Source: an uncultured Bacteroides sp. (lineage in GTDB: Bacteria; Bacteroidota; Bacteroidia; Bacteroidales; Bacteroidaceae). From it: DNA of 12,159 bases. This document shows positions 1 to 7,159 of this stretch, in pieces (the stretch's first letter is position 1; each line of letters starts with the position of its first letter). Below the pieces are notes generated by a model that ran no database searches, was not told where the DNA came from, and saw only the letters and a list, made by a program, of their open reading frames with translations. The stretch spans positions 1-12,159 of the forward strand of contig CAKUYM010000105.1 of NCBI GenBank assembly GCA_934716785.1, read 5' to 3'. A program made the position numbers and the translations under genes.

Positions 1-1
1 A

Positions 2-1987
2 ACAGCCGTAAACGTGCAGGCGATGGTATTCGGTAATATGGGGGATACGTCCGCAACCGGTGTTTGTTTCTCTCGCGACGCTGCTACGGGTGAGGATCTT
101 TTCAACGGCGAATATTTGATTAACGCGCAAGGTGAAGATGTTGTTGCTGGTATCCGTACTCCGCAGCAAATCACCAAGATAGGTTCTCAGCGTTGGGCTC
201 AATTGGCTGGTGTAAGCGAAGAGGAACGTGCAGCCAAATATCCTTCTATGGAAGAAGCTATGCCGGAAATTTATAAAGAATTGGATGAACTTCAGACGAA
301 ACTGGAGAATCACTATAAAGACATGCAGGACATGGAGTTCACTGTTCAGGAGGGTAAACTTTGGTTCCTTCAGACACGTAACGGTAAACGTACGGGCGCT
401 GCAATGGTGAAGATTGCCATGGACTTGCTGCGTCAGGGCATGATTGACGAAAAGACTGCTTTGATGCGTGTAGAGCCGAATAAGTTGGACGAACTGCTTC
501 ACCCCGTATTTGATAAGGAGGCTTTGAAGAAGGCTAAAGTGCTGACTCGTGGTCTTCCGGCTTCTCCGGGTGCTGCAACAGGTCAGATTGTATTCTTTGC
601 TGATGATGCTGCCGAATGGCATGCTGCCGGCAAACGCGTGGTAATGGTCCGTATCGAAACATCTCCTGAGGACTTGGCGGGTATGGCTGTTGCCGAAGGT
701 ATTCTTACAGCCCGTGGCGGTATGACTTCTCACGCTGCCGTAGTGGCTCGCGGTATGGGTAAATGTTGCGTATCCGGTGCAGGTGCATTGAATATCGATT
801 ATAAGGCACGTACGGTAGAAATTGACGGTGTAGTTCTGAAAGAGGGCGATTATATCTCTCTGAACGGAAGCACGGGTGTGGTTTATAACGGTAAGGTAGA
901 GACGAAGGCTGCCGAGCTTTCCGGTGACTTTGCCGAATTGATGAAATTGGCTGATAAATATACTCGTCTGCAGGTACGTACCAATGCGGATACTCCTCAT
1001 GATGCGGAAGTGGCCCGTAACTTCGGCGCGGTAGGTATCGGACTTTGCCGTACGGAGCATATGTTCTTCGAGGGTGAGAAAATTAAGGCTATGCGCGAAA
1101 TGATTTTGGCAGAAGATGCTGAGGGACGCCGCAAAGCATTGGCGAAGATTCTTCCTTACCAACAGGCCGACTTTAAGGGTATCTTTAAAGCAATGGCAGG
1201 TTATCCGGTGACTGTACGTCTGCTCGATCCTCCTTTGCATGAGTTTGTTCCCCACGATTTGAAAGGACAGCAGGAGATGGCGGATGCTATGGGCGTAAGT
1301 TTGCAATATATCCAGCAGCGTGTAGAATCATTGTGCGAGCACAATCCGATGCTGGGCCATCGTGGTTGCCGCTTGGGAAATACATATCCTGAGATTACTC
1401 AGATGCAGACACGTGCTATTCTTGGTGCTGCATTGGAACTGAAGAAAGAAGGGGTGGAGACTCATCCGGAAATCATGGTTCCGCTGACCGGTATCTTGTA
1501 CGAATTCAAGGAACAGGAAAAAGTGATTCGTGCAGAAGCTGCGAGGTTGTTCGAAGAAATGGGAGACAGCATTGAATTCAAGGTGGGTACAATGATCGAA
1601 ATTCCACGTGCGGCTCTGACTGCCGACCGTATCGCTTCGTCCGCTGAGTTCTTCTCATTCGGTACCAACGACTTGACACAGATGACTTTCGGCTATTCTC
1701 GTGATGATATTGCTTCTTTCCTCCCGGTTTATTTGGAGAAGAAGATTCTGAAAGTAGACCCGTTCCAGGTGCTTGACCAGAATGGTGTGGGACAATTGGT
1801 GCGTATGGCTACAGAAAAGGGCCGTGCTATTCGTCCGGATTTGAAATGCGGTATCTGCGGTGAGCATGGTGGCGAACCTTCTTCAGTGAAGTTCTGCCAC
1901 AGAGTAGGCTTAAATTACGTCAGCTGCTCTCCGTTTAGAGTGCCGATTGCAAGATTGGCGGCGGCGCAGGCGGCGATAGAAGATTGA
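2..1987 (+). CDS. ppdK: Pyruvate phosphate dikinase, 5'-truncated by the window edge
   Basis: This cytoplasmic enzyme interconverts pyruvate, ATP and phosphate with PEP, AMP and pyrophosphate, and links glycolysis to gluconeogenesis. The frame is open to the left edge, so the true start lies outside; the GTG at 14 is an internal valine. About 661 residues are visible, and by comparison with the 874-residue Clostridium symbiosum enzyme roughly 210 or more N-terminal residues (most of the ATP-grasp domain) are missing. Counting from base 14: the end of the ATP-grasp domain with the LQTRNGKRT motif lies near 120; the phosphohistidine domain has [13 protein letters not shown] with the catalytic His at 240; the C-terminal PEP/pyruvate barrel has [10 protein letters not shown], metal ligands Glu529 (MIEIPRAAL) and Asp553 (FGTNDLTQ), and the catalytic Cys615 in CGICGEHGG. 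His-to-Cys spacing matches the family, so no internal indel is apparent. A strong terminator follows the stop. Confidence 0.97.
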   Translation, partial: TAVNVQAMVFGNMGDTSATGVCFSRDAATGEDLFNGEYLINAQGEDVVAGIRTPQQITKIGSQRWAQLAGVSEEERAAKYPSMEEAMPEIYKELDELQTKLENHYKDMQDMEFTVQEGKLWFLQTRNGKRTGAAMVKIAMDLLRQGMIDEKTALMRVEPNKLDELLHPVFDKEALKKAKVLTRGLPASPGAATGQIVFFADDAAEWHAAGKRVVMVRIETSPEDLAGMAVAEGILTARGGMTSHAAVVARGMGKCCVSGAGALNIDYKARTVEIDGVVLKEGDYISLNGSTGVVYNGKVETKAAELSGDFAELMKLADKYTRLQVRTNADTPHDAEVARNFGAVGIGLCRTEHMFFEGEKIKAMREMILAEDAEGRRKALAKILPYQQADFKGIFKAMAGYPVTVRLLDPPLHEFVPHDLKGQQEMADAMGVSLQYIQQRVESLCEHNPMLGHRGCRLGNTYPEITQMQTRAILGAALELKKEGVETHPEIMVPLTGILYEFKEQEKVIRAEAARLFEEMGDSIEFKVGTMIEIPRAALTADRIASSAEFFSFGTNDLTQMTFGYSRDDIASFLPVYLEKKILKVDPFQVLDQNGVGQLVRMATEKGRAIRPDLKCGICGEHGGEPSSVKFCHRVGLNYVSCSPFRVPIARLAAAQAAIED

Positions 1988-2013
1988 TAAAAAGCACTGT
2001 AAGAGCGTGCTAC

Positions 2014-2060
2014 AAGGCGGTTGAAGCGGGTTAGGTGCTTCAACCGCCTTTTTTATTTTT
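2014..2060 (+). terminator. Rho-independent terminator of ppdK
   Basis: A perfect 14-bp stem (AAGGCGGTTGAAGC at 2014-2027 with GCTTCAACCGCCTT at 2037-2050) closes a 9-nt loop and runs into TTTTATTTTT. It starts 27 bases after the ppdK stop. There is no A-rich run on its left side, so it should act mainly on plus-strand transcripts and not on the convergent recD2. Nothing else was recognised in the 1988-2154 gap. Confidence 0.93.
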
Positions 2061-2154
2061 ATCTTAAATGTGTATAAACGTGCATCGGCAGAACCATAAT
2101 TCTTGGCAGTGGGATTCATGCAATAACATTACTTTTGTTGTAAGCTTGCTTTAA

Positions 2155-4407
2155 TCATTCGATATCTTTCTTTTGTGAAAGATGCTGTCCGTATTCTTCC
2201 TGTGGCTCAGCAACCAATCTTACTTCTACAGGTTGTTGAATAGGATATATTTTCAATTGTTGTTTCTGACCTGTTTGCGCCAATACCGGGTTCAGCCGCT
2301 CCTTCAACTTAGTGTTCCGTTTCAGTACTGACATGTTACGGATGGCAAAAGACAGGGCTTTCTTCGTGCCGATGAGTACACAAATCTTTTTGGCACGGGT
2401 AATGCCTGTATAAATCAGGTTGCGTTGCAACATCACGTAATGAGTCATCAGCACAGGCATCACCACGATGGGATATTCCGAACCTTGCGATTTGTGGATG
2501 GTTGTGGCGTAAGCCAGTGTTAGCTCATCCAATTCCGAAGCCTCGTATTCCACCAATCGGTCCTCGAAATTCACGAATAACGTGTGTTCTTCCAAATCTA
2601 CCTTCTCCACATAACCCAAGTCACCGTTGAACACATCCTTGTCATAGTTGTTGCGCAACTGCATCACTCGATCGCCCTGACGGAACGAGTAACCGCCCCG
2701 ATTCAAAGCCAAGGGCGAAGGGTTCAAGGCATTTTGTAATGCCATATTCAGATTGGCAGCACCCACCACGCCCCGCTGCATGGGAGTCAGCACTTGTATG
2801 TTGCTTACCTTTTGGTTGTAGGCTTTGGGCAGGCGGCTTTTCACCAAATTCACGATGTCCTCCGCTACCTTTTCCGGGTCTTCCTGCTGGATGAAGAAAA
2901 AGTCGGTGGTCTGACCGTTGCTCGTATCGGGAAACCGTCCTTGATTGATAGCATGCGCGCTCATCACAATGCGACTGCTCTGTGCTTGGCGGAAAATGCG
3001 GGTTAGGCGGATGACGGGTATTTTTTCGCTATCGATGATGTCGCGCAACACGTTTCCCGCTCCCACGCTGGGAAGTTGGTCGATGTCTCCCACCAAGATC
3101 AAGCGCATGGAAGAGGGGATGGCCTTCATCAGGTTATTCATCAGAATGATATCTATCATAGAACATTCATCTACGATAAGCGCATCGCTTTCCAATGGGT
3201 TCTCATCATTCCGCTTGTAGCCGTCTTTCGGGTTAAATTCCAGCAGGCGGTGGATGGTTTTGGCTTCCATGCCCGTAGCCTCGCTCATCCGTTTAGCGGC
3301 ACGTCCGGTAGGAGCTGCCAATAAAATCCGCAGTCCCATATGCTTCAAGGCTGCAATGATGCCTTGTGTGGTAGTGGTCTTTCCCGTACCCGGTCCGCCT
3401 GTCAGTACCATCACCTTAGAGCGGACGGCTTCCTCAATGGCTTGCAACTGCACTTCGTCATACTCAATACCTGTTTCCTTGGAGAGAGATGTTATGTCAC
3501 ATTGTTTGGTAAAGAGTTCGTCTTCCGATTTACGCAGCAGGGCAAGCAACCGGTTGGTCGTGCCTACTTCGGCAAAGTAGAACGGTGGTAGGTAGATGGC
3601 TTCATTTTCAATCTTCAGGTCCTCCGTCTGTGCCATATTTGTCAGTGCTTCTCGGATGGATGCTTCGTCCGCTTCCAGCAGCTCAAGGGCAGCTTTCACC
3701 AACTGTTCCTCTTCGGCATACACATGACCTTCGTTGGCCAATTGGTTCAAGGTATAAATGATACCGCTCTTGCAACGTCTTTGGTCATTCTTCTCGTAGC
3801 CCATCTTTCCGGCAATGCCGTCAGCCGTCTTGAAGCCGATGCCCCAGATATCATCCGCCAAACGGTAAGGATTTTCCTTTACTTTGTCGATGCTTTCTTT
3901 GCCATACTGGCGATAGATTTTTGCAGCATATGCCGTGCTCACCCCATAACCTTGCAGAAAGAGCATAACGTTCTTGATGTCTTTTTGCTTCTCCCAACTT
4001 TCACGTATCTTCTCCACACGCTTTTTGCCGATACCTGAAACCTCATACAGTCGTTCGATGTCGGTCTCGATGATTTCAATGGTGTCCAATCCGAACTGTT
4101 TCACGATGAGTTGGGCAAATTTCGGCCCGATTCCTTTTACCAGTCCGCTTCCCAAGTACTTCTCGATACCATATACGGTGGCGGGCATGACTTCCTCCCA
4201 CGACTGGCACACGAACTGACTACCGTAACGTTTGTCCACCTTCCAGTCGCCCTCGCACAGCAGCACACTTCCGGCAGGTATCTCCAAGAGGTTACCCACC
4301 AAGGTTACAAGATCATTATAGCCTTTCACCTTGACTTTCATCACCGAATAGCCATTTTCGGGATTTTGATAGGTGATGCGTTCTACTACACAGCGGAGCT
4401 TAAGCAT
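2155..4407 (-). CDS. recD2: RecD2-type ATP-dependent 5'-3' DNA helicase (SF1B)
   Basis: This is a stand-alone RecD-like helicase, the family that acts in DNA repair and replication-fork processing without RecB and RecC. At 750 residues it fits RecD2 proteins (715 in Deinococcus radiodurans, about 800 in Bacillus subtilis) and is longer than E. coli RecD. In order: an N-terminal OB-like segment (about 1-75); three helix-hairpin-helix-like repeats (83-103, 121-135, 185-203) typical of RecD2; Walker A GGPGTGKTTT with Lys343; Walker B DECSMID with Asp413-Glu414; and the C-terminal helicase half with TIHKSQGSEYP at 636-646. The last 50 or so residues are Gln- and Lys-rich and look poorly conserved. 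The start MLKLRCVVERITYQNPENGYSV matches the family N-terminus; no Shine-Dalgarno is seen, as is common in Bacteroides. It is a single-gene unit, convergent with ppdK and divergent from the outer-membrane genes. No clear terminator was seen after it. Confidence 0.95.
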   Translation of the reverse strand: MLKLRCVVERITYQNPENGYSVMKVKVKGYNDLVTLVGNLLEIPAGSVLLCEGDWKVDKRYGSQFVCQSWEEVMPATVYGIEKYLGSGLVKGIGPKFAQLIVKQFGLDTIEIIETDIERLYEVSGIGKKRVEKIRESWEKQKDIKNVMLFLQGYGVSTAYAAKIYRQYGKESIDKVKENPYRLADDIWGIGFKTADGIAGKMGYEKNDQRRCKSGIIYTLNQLANEGHVYAEEEQLVKAALELLEADEASIREALTNMAQTEDLKIENEAIYLPPFYFAEVGTTNRLLALLRKSEDELFTKQCDITSLSKETGIEYDEVQLQAIEEAVRSKVMVLTGGPGTGKTTTTQGIIAALKHMGLRILLAAPTGRAAKRMSEATGMEAKTIHRLLEFNPKDGYKRNDENPLESDALIVDECSMIDIILMNNLMKAIPSSMRLILVGDIDQLPSVGAGNVLRDIIDSEKIPVIRLTRIFRQAQSSRIVMSAHAINQGRFPDTSNGQTTDFFFIQQEDPEKVAEDIVNLVKSRLPKAYNQKVSNIQVLTPMQRGVVGAANLNMALQNALNPSPLALNRGGYSFRQGDRVMQLRNNYDKDVFNGDLGYVEKVDLEEHTLFVNFEDRLVEYEASELDELTLAYATTIHKSQGSEYPIVVMPVLMTHYVMLQRNLIYTGITRAKKICVLIGTKKALSFAIRNMSVLKRNTKLKERLNPVLAQTGQKQQLKIYPIQQPVEVRLVAEPQEEYGQHLSQKKDIE

Positions 4408-4420
4408 ATTTATTGAATTC

Positions 4421-4470
4421 TTTTATAAAACTGCTAATGTATTACTTCTATAAAACAACTAATGTATTAC
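4421..4470. repeat. 25-bp direct tandem repeat, two copies
   Basis: Copy 1 (4421-4445) and copy 2 (4446-4470) are adjacent and match at 22 of 25 positions. Differences are at repeat positions 3 and 12-13. Both copies contain TATAAAAC and CTAATGTATTAC. They lie just upstream of the recD2 start and, if the promoter at 4555-4562 is used, within its 5' leader. Confidence 0.9.
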
Positions 4471-4554
4471 TTGAATGAACTAAGTATGTAGATCAGTCCT
4501 TTAAAATAATGTTCGAAATAAAAATTAAAACGATTGTCACTATGTTTTCAGAGG

Positions 4555-4562
4555 CAAAGTTA
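4555..4562 (-). promoter_or_regulatory. Putative -7 element for recD2
   Basis: Read on the minus strand this is TAACTTTG, an exact match to the Bacteroidetes TAnnTTTG -7 consensus and identical to the -7 element before the terminal thiamine gene. No TTG was found 19-21 bases further upstream, so only half of the usual promoter is present. It would give a leader of about 140 nt containing the tandem repeat. Confidence 0.4.
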
Positions 4563-4684
4563 CAGAGATTTATTGTCTGCAGGATGATTTCTGCAAAAAA
4601 TTTGCATTGCAACAGGAAAATATATGGTTAAAGAGATAAATTAGAATCAGCGGAATAACTGTTATAAGGCATCATGGTGATCAC

Positions 4685-4716
4685 TTGAAACGGTTGGATA
4701 TGCCCTCCGGTTTCAA
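4685..4716. repeat. Imperfect inverted repeat
   Basis: TTGAAACGG at 4685-4693 can pair with CCGGTTTCAA at 4707-4716 if one base is bulged, leaving a 13-nt loop. Neither side is followed by a clear T-run, so it is not a convincing terminator. Its role is unknown. Confidence 0.4.
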
Positions 4717-4798
4717 TTATTAAACAGAGAGAAAGTGGCAGTCATATTCAAGTAGGGAATTGGTAAAGGTTTCTGATAGTAAAAAAATAATCGGAAAA

Positions 4799-4829
4799 TT
4801 GTTTTAATTGAAAAAGGATTATATTTTTG
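4799..4829 (+). promoter_or_regulatory. Bacteroides-type promoter for the 170-aa outer-membrane gene
   Basis: TTG at 4799-4801 and TATTTTTG at 4822-4829 are separated by 20 bases, matching the Bacteroidetes -33/-7 pattern. Transcription would begin near 4836 and leave a leader of about 60 nt. That leader can form a small 5-bp hairpin (GGAGG at 4852-4856 with CCTCC at 4863-4867). Confidence 0.65.
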
Positions 4830-4896
4830 CATCCCAGAAATAAGGTATTTGGGAGGGCTTGTCCTCCGTAGTGTTTAATTAAAAAACAACGATGAA

Positions 4897-5409
4897 ATGA
4901 AAAAGATTGTAATTTTATTTTTTGTGGTAATGGTGGCATTGTCTGCCAAGGCTCAATTCTATGCAGGTGGTAATGTTTCATTGTGGCATAATGATGATGC
5001 AGACAACACTTATTTTTTGATAGAGCCGGAACTTGGGTATAATATTAATGAAAAATGGGCAGTCGGAGCTACATTAGGATTTGCACATAACAGCAAAGAA
5101 ACAGCCGGCTTTAAGAACGCTTTCAGTTTTGCTCCTTATGCTCGTTATTCATTTTATGAAAATAAAGTAGTTCGTCTGTTTTTGGATGGCGGCATCGGAG
5201 TTTCTTCCGTAAAATGGGAAGGACATTCTGAAGGTGGTTTTGAGTTGGGAATCAAACCGGGACTTGCTATTAAACTGAACAATCATTTCAGCTTGGTGGC
5301 AAAATGCGGCTTCTTGGGATATAGAGACGATTATGCTTATGGTTCTGACGGTTATGGATTCTCACTTGGCACTGAAGACTTGTCATTCGGTTTCCACTAC
5401 GAGTTCTGA
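4897..5409 (+). CDS. Small outer-membrane beta-barrel protein (170 aa)
   Basis: The function is unknown; the protein is predicted to sit in the outer membrane. It has a Lys-Lys N-terminus, a hydrophobic core and an AKA-Q signal-peptidase site, with cleavage expected after residue 19. The mature chain shows about eight alternating amphipathic strands rich in Gly and aromatics (for example near 50-58, 81-90 and 126-135), and it ends in Phe within FGFHYEF, the terminal signature recognised by the BAM complex. Length and pattern suggest an eight-stranded barrel like the OmpW/OmpA-barrel class. It has its own promoter at 4799-4829 and a likely terminator at 5503-5540. The start is preceded by a two-codon frame (ATG AAA TGA from 4892) whose stop overlaps this ATG. 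A substrate or partner cannot be named from the sequence. Confidence 0.85.
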   Translation: MKKIVILFFVVMVALSAKAQFYAGGNVSLWHNDDADNTYFLIEPELGYNINEKWAVGATLGFAHNSKETAGFKNAFSFAPYARYSFYENKVVRLFLDGGIGVSSVKWEGHSEGGFELGIKPGLAIKLNNHFSLVAKCGFLGYRDDYAYGSDGYGFSLGTEDLSFGFHYEF

Positions 5410-5410
5410 T

Positions 5411-5432
5411 AAATAAGGATTAAATAAGGATT
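5411..5432. repeat. 11-bp tandem duplication
   Basis: AAATAAGGATT occurs twice head to tail (5411-5421 and 5422-5432), directly after the stop of the 170-aa outer-membrane gene. Confidence 0.9.
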
Positions 5433-5463
5433 CAGATATTCTGATAAACATAGATAATCGGAT

Positions 5464-5490
5464 ACATAGCTAAAGAGTAACATAGCTAAA
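5464..5490. repeat. 11-bp direct repeat with 16-bp period
   Basis: ACATAGCTAAA occurs at 5464-5474 and again at 5480-5490, separated by GAGTA. Together with the duplication at 5411-5432 it makes this short spacer unusually repetitive. Confidence 0.85.
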
Positions 5491-5502
5491 TAATAAAATA
5501 GG

Positions 5503-5540
5503 AAAGGGGATACTCTAAAATAGGGGATTCCCTTTTTATA
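5503..5540 (+). terminator. Probable terminator of the 170-aa outer-membrane gene
   Basis: AAAGGGGAT at 5503-5511 can pair with ATTCCCTTT at 5527-5535 (nine pairs, one of them G-U) around a 15-nt loop, followed by TTATATATAT. The stem is weaker and the loop longer than in the other terminators here, and it sits 94 bases after the stop. Confidence 0.55.
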
Positions 5541-5580
5541 TATATAAACTCTATATTTCACACATTTGTTAACGAGAATG

Positions 5581-5611
5581 TTGCTTAATACAAATTAGCA
5601 ATATACATTTG
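5581..5611 (+). promoter_or_regulatory. Bacteroides-type promoter for the 231-aa outer-membrane gene
   Basis: TTG at 5581-5583 and TACATTTG at 5604-5611 are separated by 20 bases, the same geometry as the promoter of the preceding gene. Transcription would start near 5618 and leave a leader of about 50 nt. A small ATTGT/ACAAT hairpin (5613-5625) sits at the predicted start site. Confidence 0.7.
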
Positions 5612-5669
5612 CATTGTCAAACAATAAGGGAAATAGAATCCTTGAGTATTAATTTAAAACTTTAAAATT

Positions 5670-6365
5670 ATGAAGAAGAGTGTATTGTTTGTTTTGTTTG
5701 CGCTGATTTCAGCTGCAGGTTTTTCTCAGATTACGGGATGGAATGCCAAAGTCGGTATGAATGTCAGTAACTGGACTACAGATGACATGAAAGCGAAAGT
5801 GGGTTTCAGAGTCGGATTTGGAACAGAGTATGCATTTAATGATATGTGGTCATTGCAGCCCTCATTGTTCTTCTCTACCAAAGGAGCGAAAGCCGATAGC
5901 GGCGATGCTATGGAAGCGAAAGCTGAAGTAACAGTAAATCAAATGTATTTGGAATTGCCGGTTATGGCAGCTGCTCGCTTTAATGTAGCAGATAATGCTA
6001 ATTTGGTCGTTAGTGCAGGTCCTTACTTTGCTTATGGCATTGGTGGTAAAACGAAGGCTACAGTTAAAATGATGGGGCAAGAAGGTAAGGTGAAATTTAA
6101 TACGTTTGGCGATATAGACAAAGTGACTCTCGAATATAATGGAGAGAGTAGAGACCTTTCCATCGGAGAACTTGGGGATTTAGGAGATGCAGATTTATCA
6201 GATGCAACAGGACTGAATCGTTTTGACTTTGGTTTAGGAGTTGGAGTAGCATTGGAATTCAATAGATTTATCGTAGGTCTGGACGGACAGTTCGGATTGA
6301 CCAAACTGCAGACTGATGGTGGTAAAAATATGAATTTTGCAATCAGTGTGGGATATAAATTCTGA
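5670..6365 (+). CDS. Outer-membrane beta-barrel protein, PorT-like family (231 aa)
   Basis: This is predicted to be a secreted protein folded into the outer membrane. It begins with a Lys-Lys signal peptide ending GFS-Q (cleavage after about residue 19) and finishes with VGYKF, a terminal-Phe beta signal. The run from the first strand (WNAKVGMNVSNW, about 24-35) through GTEYAFNDMWSLQPSLFFSTKGAK resembles the Bacteroidetes outer-membrane beta-barrel domain often annotated as a PorT family protein. A polar stretch rich in Lys, Asp and Gly at about 125-180 separates the N-terminal strands from the final ones and could be an extended surface loop. It has its own promoter and a strong terminator, so it is probably transcribed separately from the smaller barrel gene upstream. 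The name PorT here denotes only the domain family; a gliding or type IX secretion role is not implied. Confidence 0.85.
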   Translation: MKKSVLFVLFALISAAGFSQITGWNAKVGMNVSNWTTDDMKAKVGFRVGFGTEYAFNDMWSLQPSLFFSTKGAKADSGDAMEAKAEVTVNQMYLELPVMAAARFNVADNANLVVSAGPYFAYGIGGKTKATVKMMGQEGKVKFNTFGDIDKVTLEYNGESRDLSIGELGDLGDADLSDATGLNRFDFGLGVGVALEFNRFIVGLDGQFGLTKLQTDGGKNMNFAISVGYKF

Positions 6366-6383
6366 TAATCACTGATCAGAGAA

Positions 6384-6437
6384 AAAAGGAAGCCGTTGCT
6401 GAAGATGATTCGCAACGGCTTCCTTTTATTTTCGTTT
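6384..6437. terminator. Strong bidirectional terminator between convergent units
   Basis: A perfect 16-bp stem is formed by AAAAGGAAGCCGTTGC (6384-6399) and GCAACGGCTTCCTTTT (6412-6427) around a 12-nt loop. On the plus strand a T-rich tail follows and ends the 231-aa outer-membrane gene; on the minus strand the A-run at 6382-6387 gives a T6 tail that can end the thiamine cluster. The right-arm core GCAACGGCTT recurs at 6441-6450. Confidence 0.92.
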
Positions 6438-6489
6438 ATAGCAACGGCTTTCCTTATAGGCTTTATCGAGCAGGATAATGTAATCTCTT

Positions 6490-7098
6490 TTAATCCGATA
6501 ATTTCTTCAACTTCTTGAAGTGCTCGATTACAGTCTGATAGCTCTGATCCGAGCAAGCATCGAACCTGTTCCAAAGATCGCCTAATATGGCAGCTCCACC
6601 AAATCCGAAATCTTTAATTTCGAGAATATTATCTTCGTTGATACCACCCAATGCCATAACTTTTGAATCAATGATTTTGGCCTTTTGCGCCTCACGCAAT
6701 TCCTCGGCAGTATACGTTGAATGATAGTTTGTTTTAGATATACTGTCATAGATAGGGCTCATGAAGACATAATCATAGAAATGTTTCCTGTTTTTCACCT
6801 CTTCGACGGAGTGGCAAGAGCAACTGACATGCCCCGCATAGTCATGTGGCTCTTTCGGGTTGCGCGTATTCAGATGGATCCCCATCAGATTGAACTCCTC
6901 TTTTAGGTAAAAGTGCTCGTGTGTGACTATGCGGCGGTGATATTTCTCCGGGATAAGCGTCAGTAACCGTTCCGAATACATGGCCGGAGTTTCCGGTTTC
7001 CTGAGATGTAGAATATCCAGCCCCTCTTCGAAAAGAGCAGTAATGATCTTATCTTCTTCAACGAAGAAAGTGGGTGTCGTGACTACAATTAACTTCAT
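6490..7098 (-). CDS. Divergent ThiE/TenI-family protein (second copy in the cluster)
   Basis: This 202-residue protein has the TIM-barrel fold pattern of thiamine phosphate synthase and TenI. Family landmarks are HLRKP (31-35), GIHLN (73-77), SPIYDSISK (114-122), ALGGI (149-153) and a glycine-rich phosphate-binding end GGAAILG (167-173). Compared with the full-length ThiE in this same cluster it lacks the Asp-Asp metal motif: the matching stretch reads IVTHEH. It also lacks the active-site His of B. subtilis TenI, which my alignment places at Pro115. So neither thiamine phosphate synthase nor thiazole tautomerase activity can be taken for granted. Such genes are often annotated tenI or thiE. 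It follows thiF by 61 bases and has a promoter-like sequence of its own, so it may be expressed both with and apart from the operon. A purine-rich AAAGGA lies just before the ATG. Confidence 0.85.
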   Translation of the reverse strand: MKLIVVTTPTFFVEEDKIITALFEEGLDILHLRKPETPAMYSERLLTLIPEKYHRRIVTHEHFYLKEEFNLMGIHLNTRNPKEPHDYAGHVSCSCHSVEEVKNRKHFYDYVFMSPIYDSISKTNYHSTYTAEELREAQKAKIIDSKVMALGGINEDNILEIKDFGFGGAAILGDLWNRFDACSDQSYQTVIEHFKKLKKLSD

Positions 7099-7124
7099 TT
7101 CCTTTGTTAACTTGGATTGATGAG

Positions 7125-7156
7125 CAAAGTTAATAATTAACTATATCAGATGCCAA
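7125..7156 (-). promoter_or_regulatory. Internal promoter before the terminal ThiE/TenI-like gene
   Basis: On the minus strand, TTG at 7156-7154 and TAACTTTG at 7132-7125 are 21 bases apart, matching the Bacteroidetes promoter pattern. It occupies the 61-base gap after thiF and would start transcription near 7118, about 20 nt before the ATG. Confidence 0.6.
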
Positions 7157-7159
7157 CGT

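Larger units (their letters stand above)
4408..4896. other. AT-rich divergent intergenic region (recD2 / outer-membrane gene)
   Basis: These 489 bases hold no credible gene. The left end (4421-4470) is a two-copy 25-bp tandem repeat in the recD2 leader. A minus-strand TAnnTTTG element lies at 4555-4562, and a plus-strand promoter at 4799-4829 serves the outer-membrane gene. Between them are an imperfect inverted repeat at 4685-4716 and two short palindromes (ATAACtGTTAT at 4655-4665, GTGATCAC at 4677-4684). The longest plus-strand reading frame noticed in the middle, from the ATG at 4584, has 15 codons and no supporting signal. A small RNA is possible, but nothing in the sequence demands one. 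Confidence 0.6.

Noticed and set aside
4677..4684. GTGATCAC palindrome
   Set aside because: Eight bases is too short to call an operator without a second copy or a known regulator.
4748..4981. Minus-strand 77-codon open frame upstream of the outer-membrane gene
   Set aside because: It overlaps the outer-membrane gene's signal peptide and promoter, and its translation looks like non-coding AT-rich sequence.
6032..6574. Minus-strand open frame (180 codons) across the 231-aa outer-membrane gene end and the terminator
   Set aside because: It runs through a strong bidirectional terminator and overlaps two better-supported genes; the translation has no recognisable domain.
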